Of a stretch of 42,693 nucleotides of DNA, positions 28,823 through 36,851 are shown in pieces. Origin of the DNA: Anaerococcus vaginalis (GTDB taxonomy: Bacteria > Bacillota > Clostridia > Tissierellales > Peptoniphilaceae). Within the stretch, counting starts at the first letter, position 1. Each line of letters starts with the position of its first letter. Position numbers and translations under genes: made by a program. The stretch covers positions 785,848-828,540 of the forward strand of contig NZ_HE978616.1 in NCBI RefSeq assembly GCF_000307225.1. The letters run 5' to 3'. The notes below the pieces were generated by a model. That model was given only the letters and a program-made list of their open reading frames with translations. It was not told the origin of the DNA and made no database searches.

Positions 28823-29308
28823 TTATCCTCTGTGTGCTAGTTGACCGTCAAGAATATAAAGGCCACCATAGTTTCCATTAATTCTTTCTAGTCTTGTAAC
28901 GAGTTTATTGAAGGTATCTTCTTCTTCAACTTGTTCGTCTATAAACCATTTTATAAATGATATTACTCTTTCGTCTCCTTCTTCTCTTGCAGCTTTTGCT
29001 ATAGCGTGAACTCTTCTTGTAACTTCTTTTTCATGTTCAAAAGCTTTTTTTGTTACGTCTAATAGGTCGCTAAATTCTGTATTTGGGGCTTGTATTGCTT
29101 CATAGACTGGTTTATAACCTACTTCTAATAAAAACTTGGTCATTTTTTCAGCATGTTCTATTTCTTCTCTAACTTGTTGGCCAAACCAATGAGCAAATCC
29201 TTCAAAGTCTTCGTCATCAGCATAAATTTGCATTGCCTTATATTCGTAAGCTGATTGTAGTTCAAAGTTCATTTGTTCATTAATCATTTCTAATACTTTT
29301 TCACTCAT
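28823..29308 (-). CDS. ftnA: Ferritin
   Basis: This 161-residue non-haem ferritin stores iron in a 24-subunit shell. The ferroxidase ligands are visible: Glu in MNFELQSAYEYKAM, Glu and His in REEIEHAEKM, Glu in AFEHEKEVTRRV and the WFIDEQVEEE helix. Length and the QVREEIEHA motif match FtnA. AGGAGG lies inside the end of the upstream gene, which overlaps this start by eight bases, so the two are coupled. Confidence 0.95.
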   Translation of the reverse strand: MSEKVLEMINEQMNFELQSAYEYKAMQIYADDEDFEGFAHWFGQQVREEIEHAEKMTKFLLEVGYKPVYEAIQAPNTEFSDLLDVTKKAFEHEKEVTRRVHAIAKAAREEGDERVISFIKWFIDEQVEEEDTFNKLVTRLERINGNYGGLYILDGQLAHRG

Positions 29309-29603
29309 TAAATTTTCCTCCTAAATAGTTATCGTATAATATATATACCCCATATATTTTACATTCATTTCTGATAAACTCTTTTATCACTTCTGTAATA
29401 TTTGAAGAGACTACATCTAGGGTGATTGAAGATTTTTTTATCCCCAGCCTTTTATTTCCGACTAATCTTTTTCCCTTTAAAACATCGAAGATACTTATAA
29501 GTTTTTCCTTATCACTTATATTTGTATTAAAGGTTACGGGTATCGGATTTTCATCTTTTAATTCATCTTCATCTAAATTTTTTATCAGTAATATGTCATC
29601 CAT
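29301..29603 (-). CDS. Hypothetical protein of 100 residues, coupled to ferritin
   Basis: I do not recognise this family. It is a soluble, charged protein with a predicted alpha/beta pattern: an acidic N-terminus (MDDILLIKNLDEDELKDEN), a middle with FDVLKGKRLVGNKRLGIKKS and a second half (ITLDVVSSNITEVIKEFI) that looks like a small ferredoxin-like fold. No metal-binding cysteine cluster is present. AAGGAGA precedes the ATG and the stop overlaps the ferritin start. Translational coupling suggests a related role, for example iron or redox, but this is inference only. Confidence 0.65.
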   Translation of the reverse strand: MDDILLIKNLDEDELKDENPIPVTFNTNISDKEKLISIFDVLKGKRLVGNKRLGIKKSSITLDVVSSNITEVIKEFIRNECKIYGVYILYDNYLGGKFNE

Positions 29604-29652
29604 AATTATCTCTCCTTATATAAAATTACCCAAAGAAAGATAAATATAACAT

Positions 29653-30282
29653 TTATTTTGATTTCTTTTTTTCCTCCATCTCCCTAAAAGAAAATATACA
29701 TCCGCAATAATCTTGTCTGTATAATTTATATTTTTTTGATAAGTCTATTGAATCCTTGTAGCCATTTTTCTTTTTAAAATCTGCATATAAATATTTTATT
29801 CCATATTTTTCTTCTAATTTTTCTCCAATTTCATTAAGCCAAAGAGCATTTTTGTATGGAGATATTGAAAGAGTTGTTGTGAAATAATCGTAAGAATTTT
29901 CTTTTGCATATTTGGCAGATTTTTCAAGCCTTAACTCATAACACTTGTAGCAAGAATCTCCACCTTCATGATCTTCGCTTCGATTTTTTACAAAATCATA
30001 AAAATCTTTGGGATTGTTTTCTGGAAAAACAACTTCAGAATCAAGATCCATTTCATCCACCAAGTTTTTTACTGTTTCGACTCTTTTTGAAAGCTCCTCT
30101 GCTGGATAAATATTTGGATTATAATAATAAATATCTATGTCAAAAATATCCCTCAAGCGTGTCAAAACACTCGATGAACAAGGAGCACAGCAAACTTGAA
30201 GTAAAAGCCTTGGTCTTTTACCATCCTTTTGAATATTTTTTATTATCTCTTCCATTTTCAAATTATAATTAATTTTTCCCAT
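29653..30282 (-). CDS. queH: Epoxyqueuosine reductase QueH
   Basis: This 209-residue protein (former DUF208) reduces epoxyqueuosine to queuosine in tRNA, replacing the cobalamin-dependent QueG. Iron-sulphur and metal-binding cysteines lie in LLQVCCAPCSS, DSCYKCYELRLEKSA and DYCGCIFS; FTTTLSISPYKN is a strong family signature. The start at 30282 has GAGG upstream and follows the chromate-transporter gene by six bases. No other queuosine gene is in the window. Confidence 0.93.
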   Translation of the reverse strand: MGKINYNLKMEEIIKNIQKDGKRPRLLLQVCCAPCSSSVLTRLRDIFDIDIYYYNPNIYPAEELSKRVETVKNLVDEMDLDSEVVFPENNPKDFYDFVKNRSEDHEGGDSCYKCYELRLEKSAKYAKENSYDYFTTTLSISPYKNALWLNEIGEKLEEKYGIKYLYADFKKKNGYKDSIDLSKKYKLYRQDYCGCIFSFREMEEKKKSK

Positions 30283-30288
30283 AAAACC

Positions 30289-30843
30289 TCACAAAATTAA
30301 ATGCACAAACATATAAATAAAGCCCGATATTATCATCAAAAATATAGGATCTATCTTTGTTTTTCTAATAGCAAGAAGAATAAAAACAAATAAAACAACC
30401 ATACTTATATCGAGATTTTCAAAAGACATTTTTTTCACATCAAAAAAAGCAGTTTTCAAAATATCAACTCCTGCCGCCAAAATCATAGAAACAACAGCAG
30501 GCCTTAAAAATCCCAAAATACTTTGCATGGTATCAAGCTTTCTGTATTTGTTGTAAAAATAAGAAATTGTTCCAACAATAATAAAAGATGGCATTACACA
30601 ACCAAGACTTGCTACAATCGCTCCACTAATTCCATAAACCCTAGTCCCAACAAAGGATGCCGAATTTATAGCAATTGGCCCTGGAGTCATTTGACTTATT
30701 GTAATAAGATTATTAAATTCAGAAATTCCAAGCCAAGTATTTTTATTTACAACCTCTTCTTGGATAAGAGGAAGAGCTGCATATCCTCCACCAAAGGAAA
30801 ATAAACCAACTTTAAAAAAACTTATAAATAAATTAAAAAGCAT
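30289..30843 (-). CDS. chrA: Chromate transporter family protein, second half-subunit
   Basis: This 184-residue membrane protein is a single CHR domain of the short-chain, two-gene type. FSFGGGYAALPLIQEEVV and TPGPIAINSASFVGTRVYG are the CHR motifs, followed by about five membrane segments. I prefer the ATG at 30843, preceded by GGAGG, to a longer frame from 30876. It overlaps the first half-subunit by 11 bases. Paired half-size CHR proteins export chromate in some bacteria, but many are of unknown substrate. Confidence 0.88.
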   Translation of the reverse strand: MLFNLFISFFKVGLFSFGGGYAALPLIQEEVVNKNTWLGISEFNNLITISQMTPGPIAINSASFVGTRVYGISGAIVASLGCVMPSFIIVGTISYFYNKYRKLDTMQSILGFLRPAVVSMILAAGVDILKTAFFDVKKMSFENLDISMVVLFVFILLAIRKTKIDPIFLMIISGFIYMFVHLIL

Positions 30844-31390
30844 GATTTCCTCCAAAAAATGAATAAATAATTCCAAAAAAAATTAAGGCAAGAATTATAT
30901 AAATAATACTTACACGCAAAAAAATATTTAGGATAAAAGATATGATAAAAATTCCATAAATCAAAAATCCCTTGCCGATTATAACTTCTTTGGTCATATC
31001 AATTACAACATTTATAATCAAAGCCCCAACCCCTGCCTGCATTCCCTTTAAAACTAAGGCAATATATTTATTAGAAATAAAAGCATTATAAAAATAAGAA
31101 ATTATAGAAATAATTACAAGGGGAGGAATTACAGTTCCTAAAGTTGCAACCAAGGCTCCAAGAAAACCAAATAATTTATAGCCTACAGAAATTGAAGCAT
31201 TAATAGCAACAGCTCCTGGAGAAGATTGGGCAATAGCTGTCATATCAAGCATCTCTTCCTTATTAATCCACCCCAATTTTTTTACAAAAGTAGATTCCAT
31301 CAAAGATAAAATCACATAGCCACCACCAAAAGTAAAGGCAGACAAATATAGGGTATGTAAAAATAATTTGAGCAATTTTTTAAAATCCAT
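30833..31390 (-). CDS. chrA: Chromate transporter family protein, first half-subunit
   Basis: This 185-residue membrane protein is the partner of the following CHR protein. FTFGGGYVILSLMEST and SSPGAVAINASISVGYKLFG match the CHR motifs. Hydrophobic segments cover most of the remaining length. AAAGGA precedes the ATG. It overlaps the second half-subunit, and queH follows the pair closely. A heterodimer is expected; the two probably lie in opposite orientations in the membrane. Confidence 0.88.
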   Translation of the reverse strand: MDFKKLLKLFLHTLYLSAFTFGGGYVILSLMESTFVKKLGWINKEEMLDMTAIAQSSPGAVAINASISVGYKLFGFLGALVATLGTVIPPLVIISIISYFYNAFISNKYIALVLKGMQAGVGALIINVVIDMTKEVIIGKGFLIYGIFIISFILNIFLRVSIIYIILALIFFGIIYSFFGGNHAF

Positions 31391-31483
31391 ATTAAAATCC
31401 TTTCTCCTTACATTTTACTATAGATTTTATATAGTAAAAATTTTTGAAAATTACTTATTACAATATTAAAAAATAAATTCCCA

Positions 31484-31514
31484 CAAAAAAACAAGGAATA
31501 GAAATTCCTTGTTT
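31484..31514 (-). terminator. Terminator after rpsI
   Basis: AAACAAGGAAT/ATTCCTTGTTT with a four-base loop, followed by T on the minus strand, 12 bases after the rpsI stop. Confidence 0.88.
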
Positions 31515-31526
31515 GTAAAATACTTC

Positions 31527-31919
31527 TTATCTTTTTGAGAATTGTGAAGATTTTCTTGCTTTCTTTTGACCGTATTTGTATCTTTCTTTTTTTCTTGGGT
31601 CTCTTGTAAGAAAACCTGCTCTTTTAAGAGCTTGTCTATAATCAGGATTTACTTCAAGTAAAGCTCTTGCTATAGCGTGTCTTATTGCTCCAGCTTGTCC
31701 ATTAAATCCTCCACCTTGTACGTTAACTTTTATATCATAATTTGATTCATTTTCAGTTAATTTTAATGGTGATTTTGCTATAATTTTTAATGTATCATAT
31801 GAAAAATAATCATCAAGATTTCTTCCATTAACTTTTAATTCTCCGCTACCTGGTTTCATTGTAACTCTTGCTACTGAGGTTTTTCTTCTTCCTGTAGCTT
31901 GATATATAATATCTGCCAT
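31527..31919 (-). CDS. rpsI: 30S ribosomal protein S9
   Basis: This 130-residue protein ends in the invariant basic tail [12 protein letters not shown], whose last residues reach the tRNA in the P site. [10 protein letters not shown] and [20 protein letters not shown] are family signatures. It is in the standard rplM-rpsI operon, 11 bases after rplM. Confidence 0.98.
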   Translation of the reverse strand: MADIIYQATGRRKTSVARVTMKPGSGELKVNGRNLDDYFSYDTLKIIAKSPLKLTENESNYDIKVNVQGGGFNGQAGAIRHAIARALLEVNPDYRQALKRAGFLTRDPRKKERYKYGQKKARKSSQFSKR

Positions 31920-31930
31920 CTAAGTCCTCC

Positions 31931-32371
31931 TTACTTTAAGTCCAAAACTTCTGGGTTTTGTGCTTGGTGATCGTGATTTTCACCTACATAAACTCTAAGT
32001 TTTTTGGCCATTTGTCTACCTAATTTGTTGTGTGGAAGCATACCTATTACAGCGTGTTCTACAATTCTTTCAGGATGTTTTTCCAACATATCTTTGTAAG
32101 TTGTAGTTTTTAATCCACCTGCATATCCAGAATATCTTTTGTATTCTTTTTGGTATTCTTTGTTTCCAGTAAGAACAACTTTTTCAGCATTTACTACTAT
32201 TACATAATCACCTGTATCCAAGTTTGGAGTAAATGTTGCTTTGTGTTTTCCTCTAATAATTGCTGCAACTTGGCTTGCAAGTCTACCTAAAACCATACCT
32301 GTTGCATCAACTACATACCATTTTGGTTCAATTGTTGACTTTGTTGGTACATATGTCTTTTGATTTTTCAT
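31931..32371 (-). CDS. rplM: 50S ribosomal protein L13
   Basis: This 146-residue protein has [16 protein letters not shown] and the conserved [25 protein letters not shown] lies six bases before the ATG at 32371. A structured leader upstream resembles the L13 autoregulatory leader of Firmicutes. Confidence 0.98.
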   Translation of the reverse strand: MKNQKTYVPTKSTIEPKWYVVDATGMVLGRLASQVAAIIRGKHKATFTPNLDTGDYVIVVNAEKVVLTGNKEYQKEYKRYSGYAGGLKTTTYKDMLEKHPERIVEHAVIGMLPHNKLGRQMAKKLRVYVGENHDHQAQNPEVLDLK

Positions 32372-32394
32372 CAAGTTCCTCCTTAAATATTTTG

Positions 32395-32490
32395 CCTATC
32401 TATTTTGACACCGCTCGGATAGGTGGCGGCTTTACTCGTCCTGACATTTTTTTAATCGCCCTCAGGATTTGCGATTATGTCAAAAGTATT
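32395..32490 (-). promoter_or_regulatory. L13-type ribosomal protein leader
   Basis: On the minus strand TTTTGACA (32485-32478) closes with TGTCAAAA (32410-32403). Inside are AATCGC/GCGATT and CCGCC...GCGG helices, and CCTATC can pair with GATAGG just after the closing stem. This compact multibranched leader before rplM fits the known L13 leader, where excess ribosomal protein represses its own operon. Assignment is by position and structure, not by covariance search. Confidence 0.75.
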
Positions 32491-32671
32491 CGGAACTTTT
32501 TTCATACTTGTTTATGATACACTGAAATCGTGTTTTTGTCAAGCTTTTCTCATTTTCTAAAATAAAAATTTCAACCCCTATTTTATAATTTTTTAATTTC
32601 AAAAATTTTATTTTTCAATTTAGAATTTTTATTTCTATTATGTTAATATTTCAATTTCTACAAATAAAATC
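32491..32671. other. A/T-rich spacer between rplM leader and thiD
   Basis: Nothing recognisable is seen apart from probable promoter DNA for rplM. There is no clear thiD terminator. Confidence 0.4.
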
Positions 32672-33478
32672 CTAATCTGCAAGTTTTTTATAAGATTCTT
32701 TTATATCAAAAGCATGATTCATTGGTCCTGAGCCCTTTCCTAAATCTAACATGTCCAAAAGGGCATTTGATAAAAATTCCTTTGCCATTTTTATCGAATT
32801 TTCCATATCATATCCTTTGGCAAGATTTGCTGCAATTGCTGACGAAAGAGTACAACCTGTGCCGTGAGTGTTTGGATTATTTATTCTTTTTCCCTTAAAC
32901 CAAATACCTTTTTCATTTTCATATAAATAATCATTGGCATCATTTATTTTGTGTCCACCTTTTAGTAAACAAGCACAATTGTATTTTTCGGAAATAATTC
33001 TTGCAGCTTTTTTCATATCTTCTTCATTTTTTATTTTCATTTCCGATAAAATTTCTGCTTCTGGAATATTTGGAGTAAGAAGGTCTGCTAGGGGCAAAAG
33101 TTCATTTTTTAATACATCAATTGCATCACTTTTTAAAAGTTTTGCACCACTTGTTGCGACCATAACAGGATCTACTACAATATTTTTTGCATTTCTTTCT
33201 TTTAATTCATTTGCTATTACTAAAATTAAATCAGAATTTGAAACCATACCAATTTTTATTGCATCTGGATAAATATCGTCAAATATCATATCAAGCTGGT
33301 CTTTCAAAAATTGTGGACTTGATTCTAAAACTGACAAAACTCCCCTAGTATTTTGAGCTGTCAGAGCAGTTATGGCACTTTGGGCATAAACTCCGTTTAA
33401 AGTCATAGTTTTTATATCAGCTTGGATTCCAGCTCCTCCTGATGAGTCGCTTCCTGCAATTGTTAATCCTACTTTCAT
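32672..33478 (-). CDS. thiD: Hydroxymethylpyrimidine / phosphomethylpyrimidine kinase
   Basis: This 268-residue ribokinase-like enzyme phosphorylates HMP and HMP-P for thiamine synthesis, or serves salvage. TIAGSDSSGGAGIQADIKT at the start, the anion-hole NTHGTGCTLSSAIAA and VVDPVMVATSGAKLL are ThiD signatures. AAAGGG precedes the ATG. No other thiamine gene and no TPP riboswitch is seen nearby. Some members act in pyridoxine salvage (PdxK-like), a possible alternative. Confidence 0.92.
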   Translation of the reverse strand: MKVGLTIAGSDSSGGAGIQADIKTMTLNGVYAQSAITALTAQNTRGVLSVLESSPQFLKDQLDMIFDDIYPDAIKIGMVSNSDLILVIANELKERNAKNIVVDPVMVATSGAKLLKSDAIDVLKNELLPLADLLTPNIPEAEILSEMKIKNEEDMKKAARIISEKYNCACLLKGGHKINDANDYLYENEKGIWFKGKRINNPNTHGTGCTLSSAIAANLAKGYDMENSIKMAKEFLSNALLDMLDLGKGSGPMNHAFDIKESYKKLAD

Positions 33479-33656
33479 AAATTTTCCCTTTCTTTAAAGA
33501 TTTTTAAATTTTTATATAGAAATCTATAAATATTTCTAATGTTTTTCTATTTTATCTTTTCCATTAATTTTTACATATTTTTTCTTATATTTCTATTTTT
33601 TATATTAAAATAAAGGTATTTTTTTGTCAATATTCTTTATCCCTTTTATGGCATTT

Positions 33657-33685
33657 TTGCAAATATTTAAGTCCTTTGATATAAT
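33657..33685 (+). promoter_or_regulatory. Promoter of the DUF554 gene pair
   Basis: TTGCAA, a 17-base spacer and TATAAT lie 30 bases before the first DUF554 start. Confidence 0.8.
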
Positions 33686-33714
33686 TTAACAAAATAATAT
33701 ATAAGAAGGTTTTT

Positions 33715-34398
33715 ATGGTTGGTGTTTTTGTAAATGCTATTTCAGTTATAATTTTAGGATTTTTGGGAACAAAAGTTGGAAAATGTTTTTCTGATAGCTT
33801 GAAAAATGATATTATGAAATTTCTTGCTTTATTAATACTGGTTACTGGTATAGATTCTGCAAGAAAGGGAAATGGTTTATTTATGATTGTTTCTATTGTT
33901 TTGGGTGTAATTATTGGTTACTCCCTAAAACTAGATAGTAAATTAAATAAATTTGCTAATTTTTTGGGAAGAATTTTTTCCGGAAATTCTGGCTCACATT
34001 TTTCCAAGGCTTTTATAAATGCAACTCTTATTTTGTGCGTTGGAAGTATGGGCATTATCGGCTCTATTAATGCAGGAGTTAATGCTGATAATGAAATGCT
34101 TTTTTTAAAGTCGGTGATTGATGGACTTACTGTATTTTTTATGGCACAAAGTCTTGGTATAGGTGTAATTTTTGCATCAATTCCAATAATAGTTTACCAA
34201 GGTCTTATAGTAGTTTTATCATATCTAATTTCTCCAATTCTCACTAAAGAAATTCTTGATAATATTTCTGGTGTTGGTGGAATTTGTATTATGGTCGTTG
34301 GACTTTCTATATTAGATTTAGTTGACATAAAAGTAGTAAATTCTATCCCTGCTATTTTTATTCCTATTATTTATGGCCTTATTTTAAGTTTCTTATAG
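33715..34398 (+). CDS. DUF554 family membrane protein, copy 1
   Basis: This 227-residue protein of six to seven hydrophobic segments matches the DUF554 (YdfK-like) family. Family marks are the N-terminal NAISVIILGFLGTKVG, LILCVGSMGIIGSINAGV and the central KSVIDGLTVFFMAQSLGIGV. The function of DUF554 is unknown. GAAGG precedes the ATG. It is followed after eight bases by a diverged second copy, and the two share a strong promoter. Confidence 0.88.
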   Translation: MVGVFVNAISVIILGFLGTKVGKCFSDSLKNDIMKFLALLILVTGIDSARKGNGLFMIVSIVLGVIIGYSLKLDSKLNKFANFLGRIFSGNSGSHFSKAFINATLILCVGSMGIIGSINAGVNADNEMLFLKSVIDGLTVFFMAQSLGIGVIFASIPIIVYQGLIVVLSYLISPILTKEILDNISGVGGICIMVVGLSILDLVDIKVVNSIPAIFIPIIYGLILSFL

Positions 34399-34406
34399 GA
34401 GGATTT

Positions 34407-35090
34407 ATGTTAGCTGTTCTCGTTAATTTTATTTTGGTTGGTCTTTTGGGTTTTCTCGGATCAAAAATCGGAGATAAATTTTCTAAAAGTCTTAGAAATT
34501 CAATCATGAATTTTTTGGCAGCTGCCATTATCGTTATAGGAATAAGATCTTCCATGAAGGGCGATATTTTAGTAATAATAATATCTGTTGTAATCGGCTT
34601 AATAATAGGTGAATTTTTGGGACTTGATAAGAAATTAGACACTTTATCAACAAGTATTGAGAAAAAATATATAAAAGATACAAATTCAAATTTTTCGGAA
34701 AGTTTTCTAAACGCCAGTATCCTTTTTTGCTTTGGAGCTATGGGGATAATTGGTTGCATTGAAGCAGGAGTTACAGGAGATTACCAAGTTTTGATGGGCA
34801 AGGCTCTTATTGATGGGGTTGTAGCATTTTTTATGGCCCAAAGCATGGGAATCGGTGTTTCTTTTTCTTCATTTTCAATTTTAATCTTCCAAGCTCTTTT
34901 GGTTTTGCTTGCAGGTTTTCTAAGTCCACTTTTGGGCGAAGAAGTTATAAATAACATTTCAGGAACGGGAGGACTTACCATAATAGTAATTGGCCTTTCC
35001 CAACTAAAATTAGTAGACTCGAAAATTGCAAACATCCTACCAGCCCTTGCAATACCTGTAATATATGGATTAATTTCAGGATTATTTTAA
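34407..35090 (+). CDS. DUF554 family membrane protein, copy 2
   Basis: Exactly the same length (227 residues) as the gene before it and colinear throughout: LVGLLGFLGSKIGDKFSKS, ILFCFGAMGIIGCIEAGV, KALIDGVVAFFMAQSMGIGV and NNISGTGGLTIIVIGLSQL correspond to segments in copy 1. AGGAGG precedes the ATG. Tandem duplication with divergence, or a heteromeric pair, is likely. Function unknown. Confidence 0.88.
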   Translation: MLAVLVNFILVGLLGFLGSKIGDKFSKSLRNSIMNFLAAAIIVIGIRSSMKGDILVIIISVVIGLIIGEFLGLDKKLDTLSTSIEKKYIKDTNSNFSESFLNASILFCFGAMGIIGCIEAGVTGDYQVLMGKALIDGVVAFFMAQSMGIGVSFSSFSILIFQALLVLLAGFLSPLLGEEVINNISGTGGLTIIVIGLSQLKLVDSKIANILPALAIPVIYGLISGLF

Positions 35091-35100
35091 AATAAAAAAT

Positions 35101-35149
35101 GACCTTGTGCAAAAGATAAATAATCATTTTGCCCAAGGTCTATTTTTTT
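35101..35149. terminator. Bidirectional terminator after the DUF554 pair and the small peptide gene
   Basis: GACCTTG...GCAAAA and TTTTGC...CAAGGTC arms, with T7 on the plus strand and T6 on the minus strand. It serves the DUF554 operon and, from the other side, the very short minus-strand unit. Confidence 0.85.
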
Positions 35150-35169
35150 ACTCACAATATTTACATATT

Positions 35170-35223
35170 TCATACAAAGGATCTAACAAATTCACCAAAA
35201 TCTTTTTTATTAATTTGTTTCAT
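35170..35223 (-). CDS. Putative 17-residue peptide gene
   Basis: The ATG at 35223 has the excellent site AAAGGAGGGAGCT and opens a frame of 17 codons, MKQINKKDFGEFVRSFV, ending in TGA. A promoter lies 20 bases upstream and a terminator 20 bases downstream, so the whole unit is under 200 bases. One A fewer in the A6 run (35199-35204) would instead give 24 residues ending LLDPLYEICKYCE. I do not recognise either peptide. A short functional peptide, a leader peptide or a remnant of a lost gene are all possible. Confidence 0.45.
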   Translation of the reverse strand: MKQINKKDFGEFVRSFV

Positions 35224-35242
35224 AGCTCCCTCCTTTAGAAAA

Positions 35243-35270
35243 ATTTTAGCCTAGATAAATTTATAGTCAA
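35243..35270 (-). promoter_or_regulatory. Predicted promoter of the small peptide unit
   Basis: TTGACT, a 16-base spacer and TAAAAT on the minus strand, placed so that the RBS would be within the first bases of the message. A 14-base hairpin (35272-35306) sits directly upstream. Confidence 0.6.
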
Positions 35271-35271
35271 G

Positions 35272-35306
35272 AAACTATTGGTTTAAGAAGGATAAACCAG
35301 TAGTTT
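35272..35306. repeat. 14-base inverted repeat upstream of the small peptide promoter
   Basis: AAACTATTGGTTTA (35272-35285) and TAAACCAGTAGTTT (35293-35306) form a near-perfect hairpin with a seven-base loop. It could be an operator for the adjacent promoter or part of a terminator; it has no long T run. Confidence 0.5.
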
Positions 35307-35337
35307 AATTGTTAATTTTTCAATATCTTCACAAAAA

Positions 35338-35379
35338 AACTGTTGCAAAAATATAAATATTTATTATTTTGCAACAGTT
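35338..35379 (-). terminator. Terminator after trkH (TTGCAAAA-type hairpin)
   Basis: AACTGTTGCAAAA and TTTTGCAACAGTT arms, T7 on the minus strand, nine bases after the trkH stop. Confidence 0.88.
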
Positions 35380-35388
35380 CTACTAAGT

Positions 35389-36849
35389 TTATTTATTTCT
35401 TAATTTTTTATAAGTTGATGGATACAAAAGTAAAAGCATAGGAAATATTTCAAGTCTTCCCAAAAGCATAGCTATGGTTAGGACAAATTTTGAAAGTTTT
35501 GACATTTCTGCAAAGGTTGTAATTGGACCAAATGCACCAAGACCTGGTCCTACGTTGTTAAAGGTTGTGGAAACTGCTGCAAAAGCCGTTTCAAAATCAT
35601 TCATATCTATTGATACTATCATAAATAAGACTATAAATATCAAAATATAAATTACTAAATATTTTGAAACTGATCTTTCTGTTTCGCTATCAACTTTTTT
35701 TCCATCAAGTCTATTTATGGTGATTTTTTTCGGATTCATTGATTCTTTTATCTGATTTATTCCACCTTTTACTAAAATCACAAATCTTGAAACTTTAAGT
35801 CCTCCTGCTGTTGATCCTGCACATCCACCAATAAACATCAACATTATAATCACAGATTTAGAAAATAAAGGCCATGTTCCAAAATCTGCTGATACATAGC
35901 CTGTGGTTGTAATTATTGATGATACGGTAAAAATAGAATTTACAAAAGCATAAAAAACATTATTATAAATTGTAACTATATTTGCAAATATAAATCCTGA
36001 AGCCAACAAAATTACAGCTATGTACCATTTTAATTCTTCACTTTTTACAGCCTCTCTTACACTTTTTGTTGCGGCATAAAAATAAATATTAAAATTCACC
36101 CCAAAAACTGCCATCATAATTGCAAGGACAATTTCTATATACCTTGAATCATAAGCTCCTATTGATATTCCCTTGTTTGAAAATCCTCCAGTTCCTGCTG
36201 CTCCAAAAGCGTGAATTATGGATTCAAATAAATTCATCCCTCCCAAAAGAAGAAGAATTACTGTGATTATTGTCAAAACTATATACATTCCATACAAATT
36301 TCTTGCGGTATCGGATAATTTTGGTGTTAATTTTCCAAAAGTTGGCCCTGGAACCTCGCTTTGCATCAAAAGTGATGATTCTTTGTTAGAATTTGGCAAA
36401 ATTGCTAAGGTAAATACCAAAATTCCCATTCCTCCAACAAAGTGAGAAAATGATCTCCAAAAAATTATAGAATTTGGCAACCATTCTACATTTGTAGCAA
36501 CTGATGCTCCAGAAGTTGTAAAACCTGAAACCATCTCGAAAAAAGCATCTATATATCCATTATAATTTGTTTTTGTTAGAAATAGGGGAATAGCTCCTAT
36601 CAAAGAAAATAAAACCCAAGTTGACGCTGTTATAAACATAGCCTCTTTTGTATAAAGATGGGATTTGTTATCGCCACTTTTGCTCAAAATTATGCCCAAA
36701 ATCAAAGAAATAACAATTGGTATTATGAAATTTATTTTATCGGAAAAACTTTCTCTATAAATAAAAGCAACCATTAAAGGTAGGCTCAAAAGTCCTGCAA
36801 GAACTATTAAAAGTTTCCCCAGTGAATATTTTACAATTTTTAGATTCAT
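35389..36849 (-). CDS. trkH: Trk-type potassium uptake channel subunit TrkH
   Basis: This 486-residue membrane protein carries the four-fold repeated pore of the Trk/Ktr family. The pore segments are visible as MVSGFTTSGASVATNVEW, HAFGAAGTGGFSNKGIS, SIITTTGYVSADFG and TTFNNVGPGLGAFG. GGCAGSTAGGLKVSRFVIL is the glycine-rich region of the third repeat. About ten membrane helices are expected. It starts two bases after the trkA stop, so subunits are made together. Length matches TrkH (about 480) rather than the shorter KtrB. Confidence 0.94.
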   Translation of the reverse strand: MNLKIVKYSLGKLLIVLAGLLSLPLMVAFIYRESFSDKINFIIPIVISLILGIILSKSGDNKSHLYTKEAMFITASTWVLFSLIGAIPLFLTKTNYNGYIDAFFEMVSGFTTSGASVATNVEWLPNSIIFWRSFSHFVGGMGILVFTLAILPNSNKESSLLMQSEVPGPTFGKLTPKLSDTARNLYGMYIVLTIITVILLLLGGMNLFESIIHAFGAAGTGGFSNKGISIGAYDSRYIEIVLAIMMAVFGVNFNIYFYAATKSVREAVKSEELKWYIAVILLASGFIFANIVTIYNNVFYAFVNSIFTVSSIITTTGYVSADFGTWPLFSKSVIIMLMFIGGCAGSTAGGLKVSRFVILVKGGINQIKESMNPKKITINRLDGKKVDSETERSVSKYLVIYILIFIVLFMIVSIDMNDFETAFAAVSTTFNNVGPGLGAFGPITTFAEMSKLSKFVLTIAMLLGRLEIFPMLLLLYPSTYKKLRNK

Positions 36850-36851
36850 AC

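Noticed and set aside
32403-32485. A thi-box (TPP) riboswitch for thiD
   Set aside because: The structured block lies downstream of thiD in its own direction and upstream of rplM; no CTGAGA core is present and the DNA ahead of thiD (33479-33714) has no such structure.
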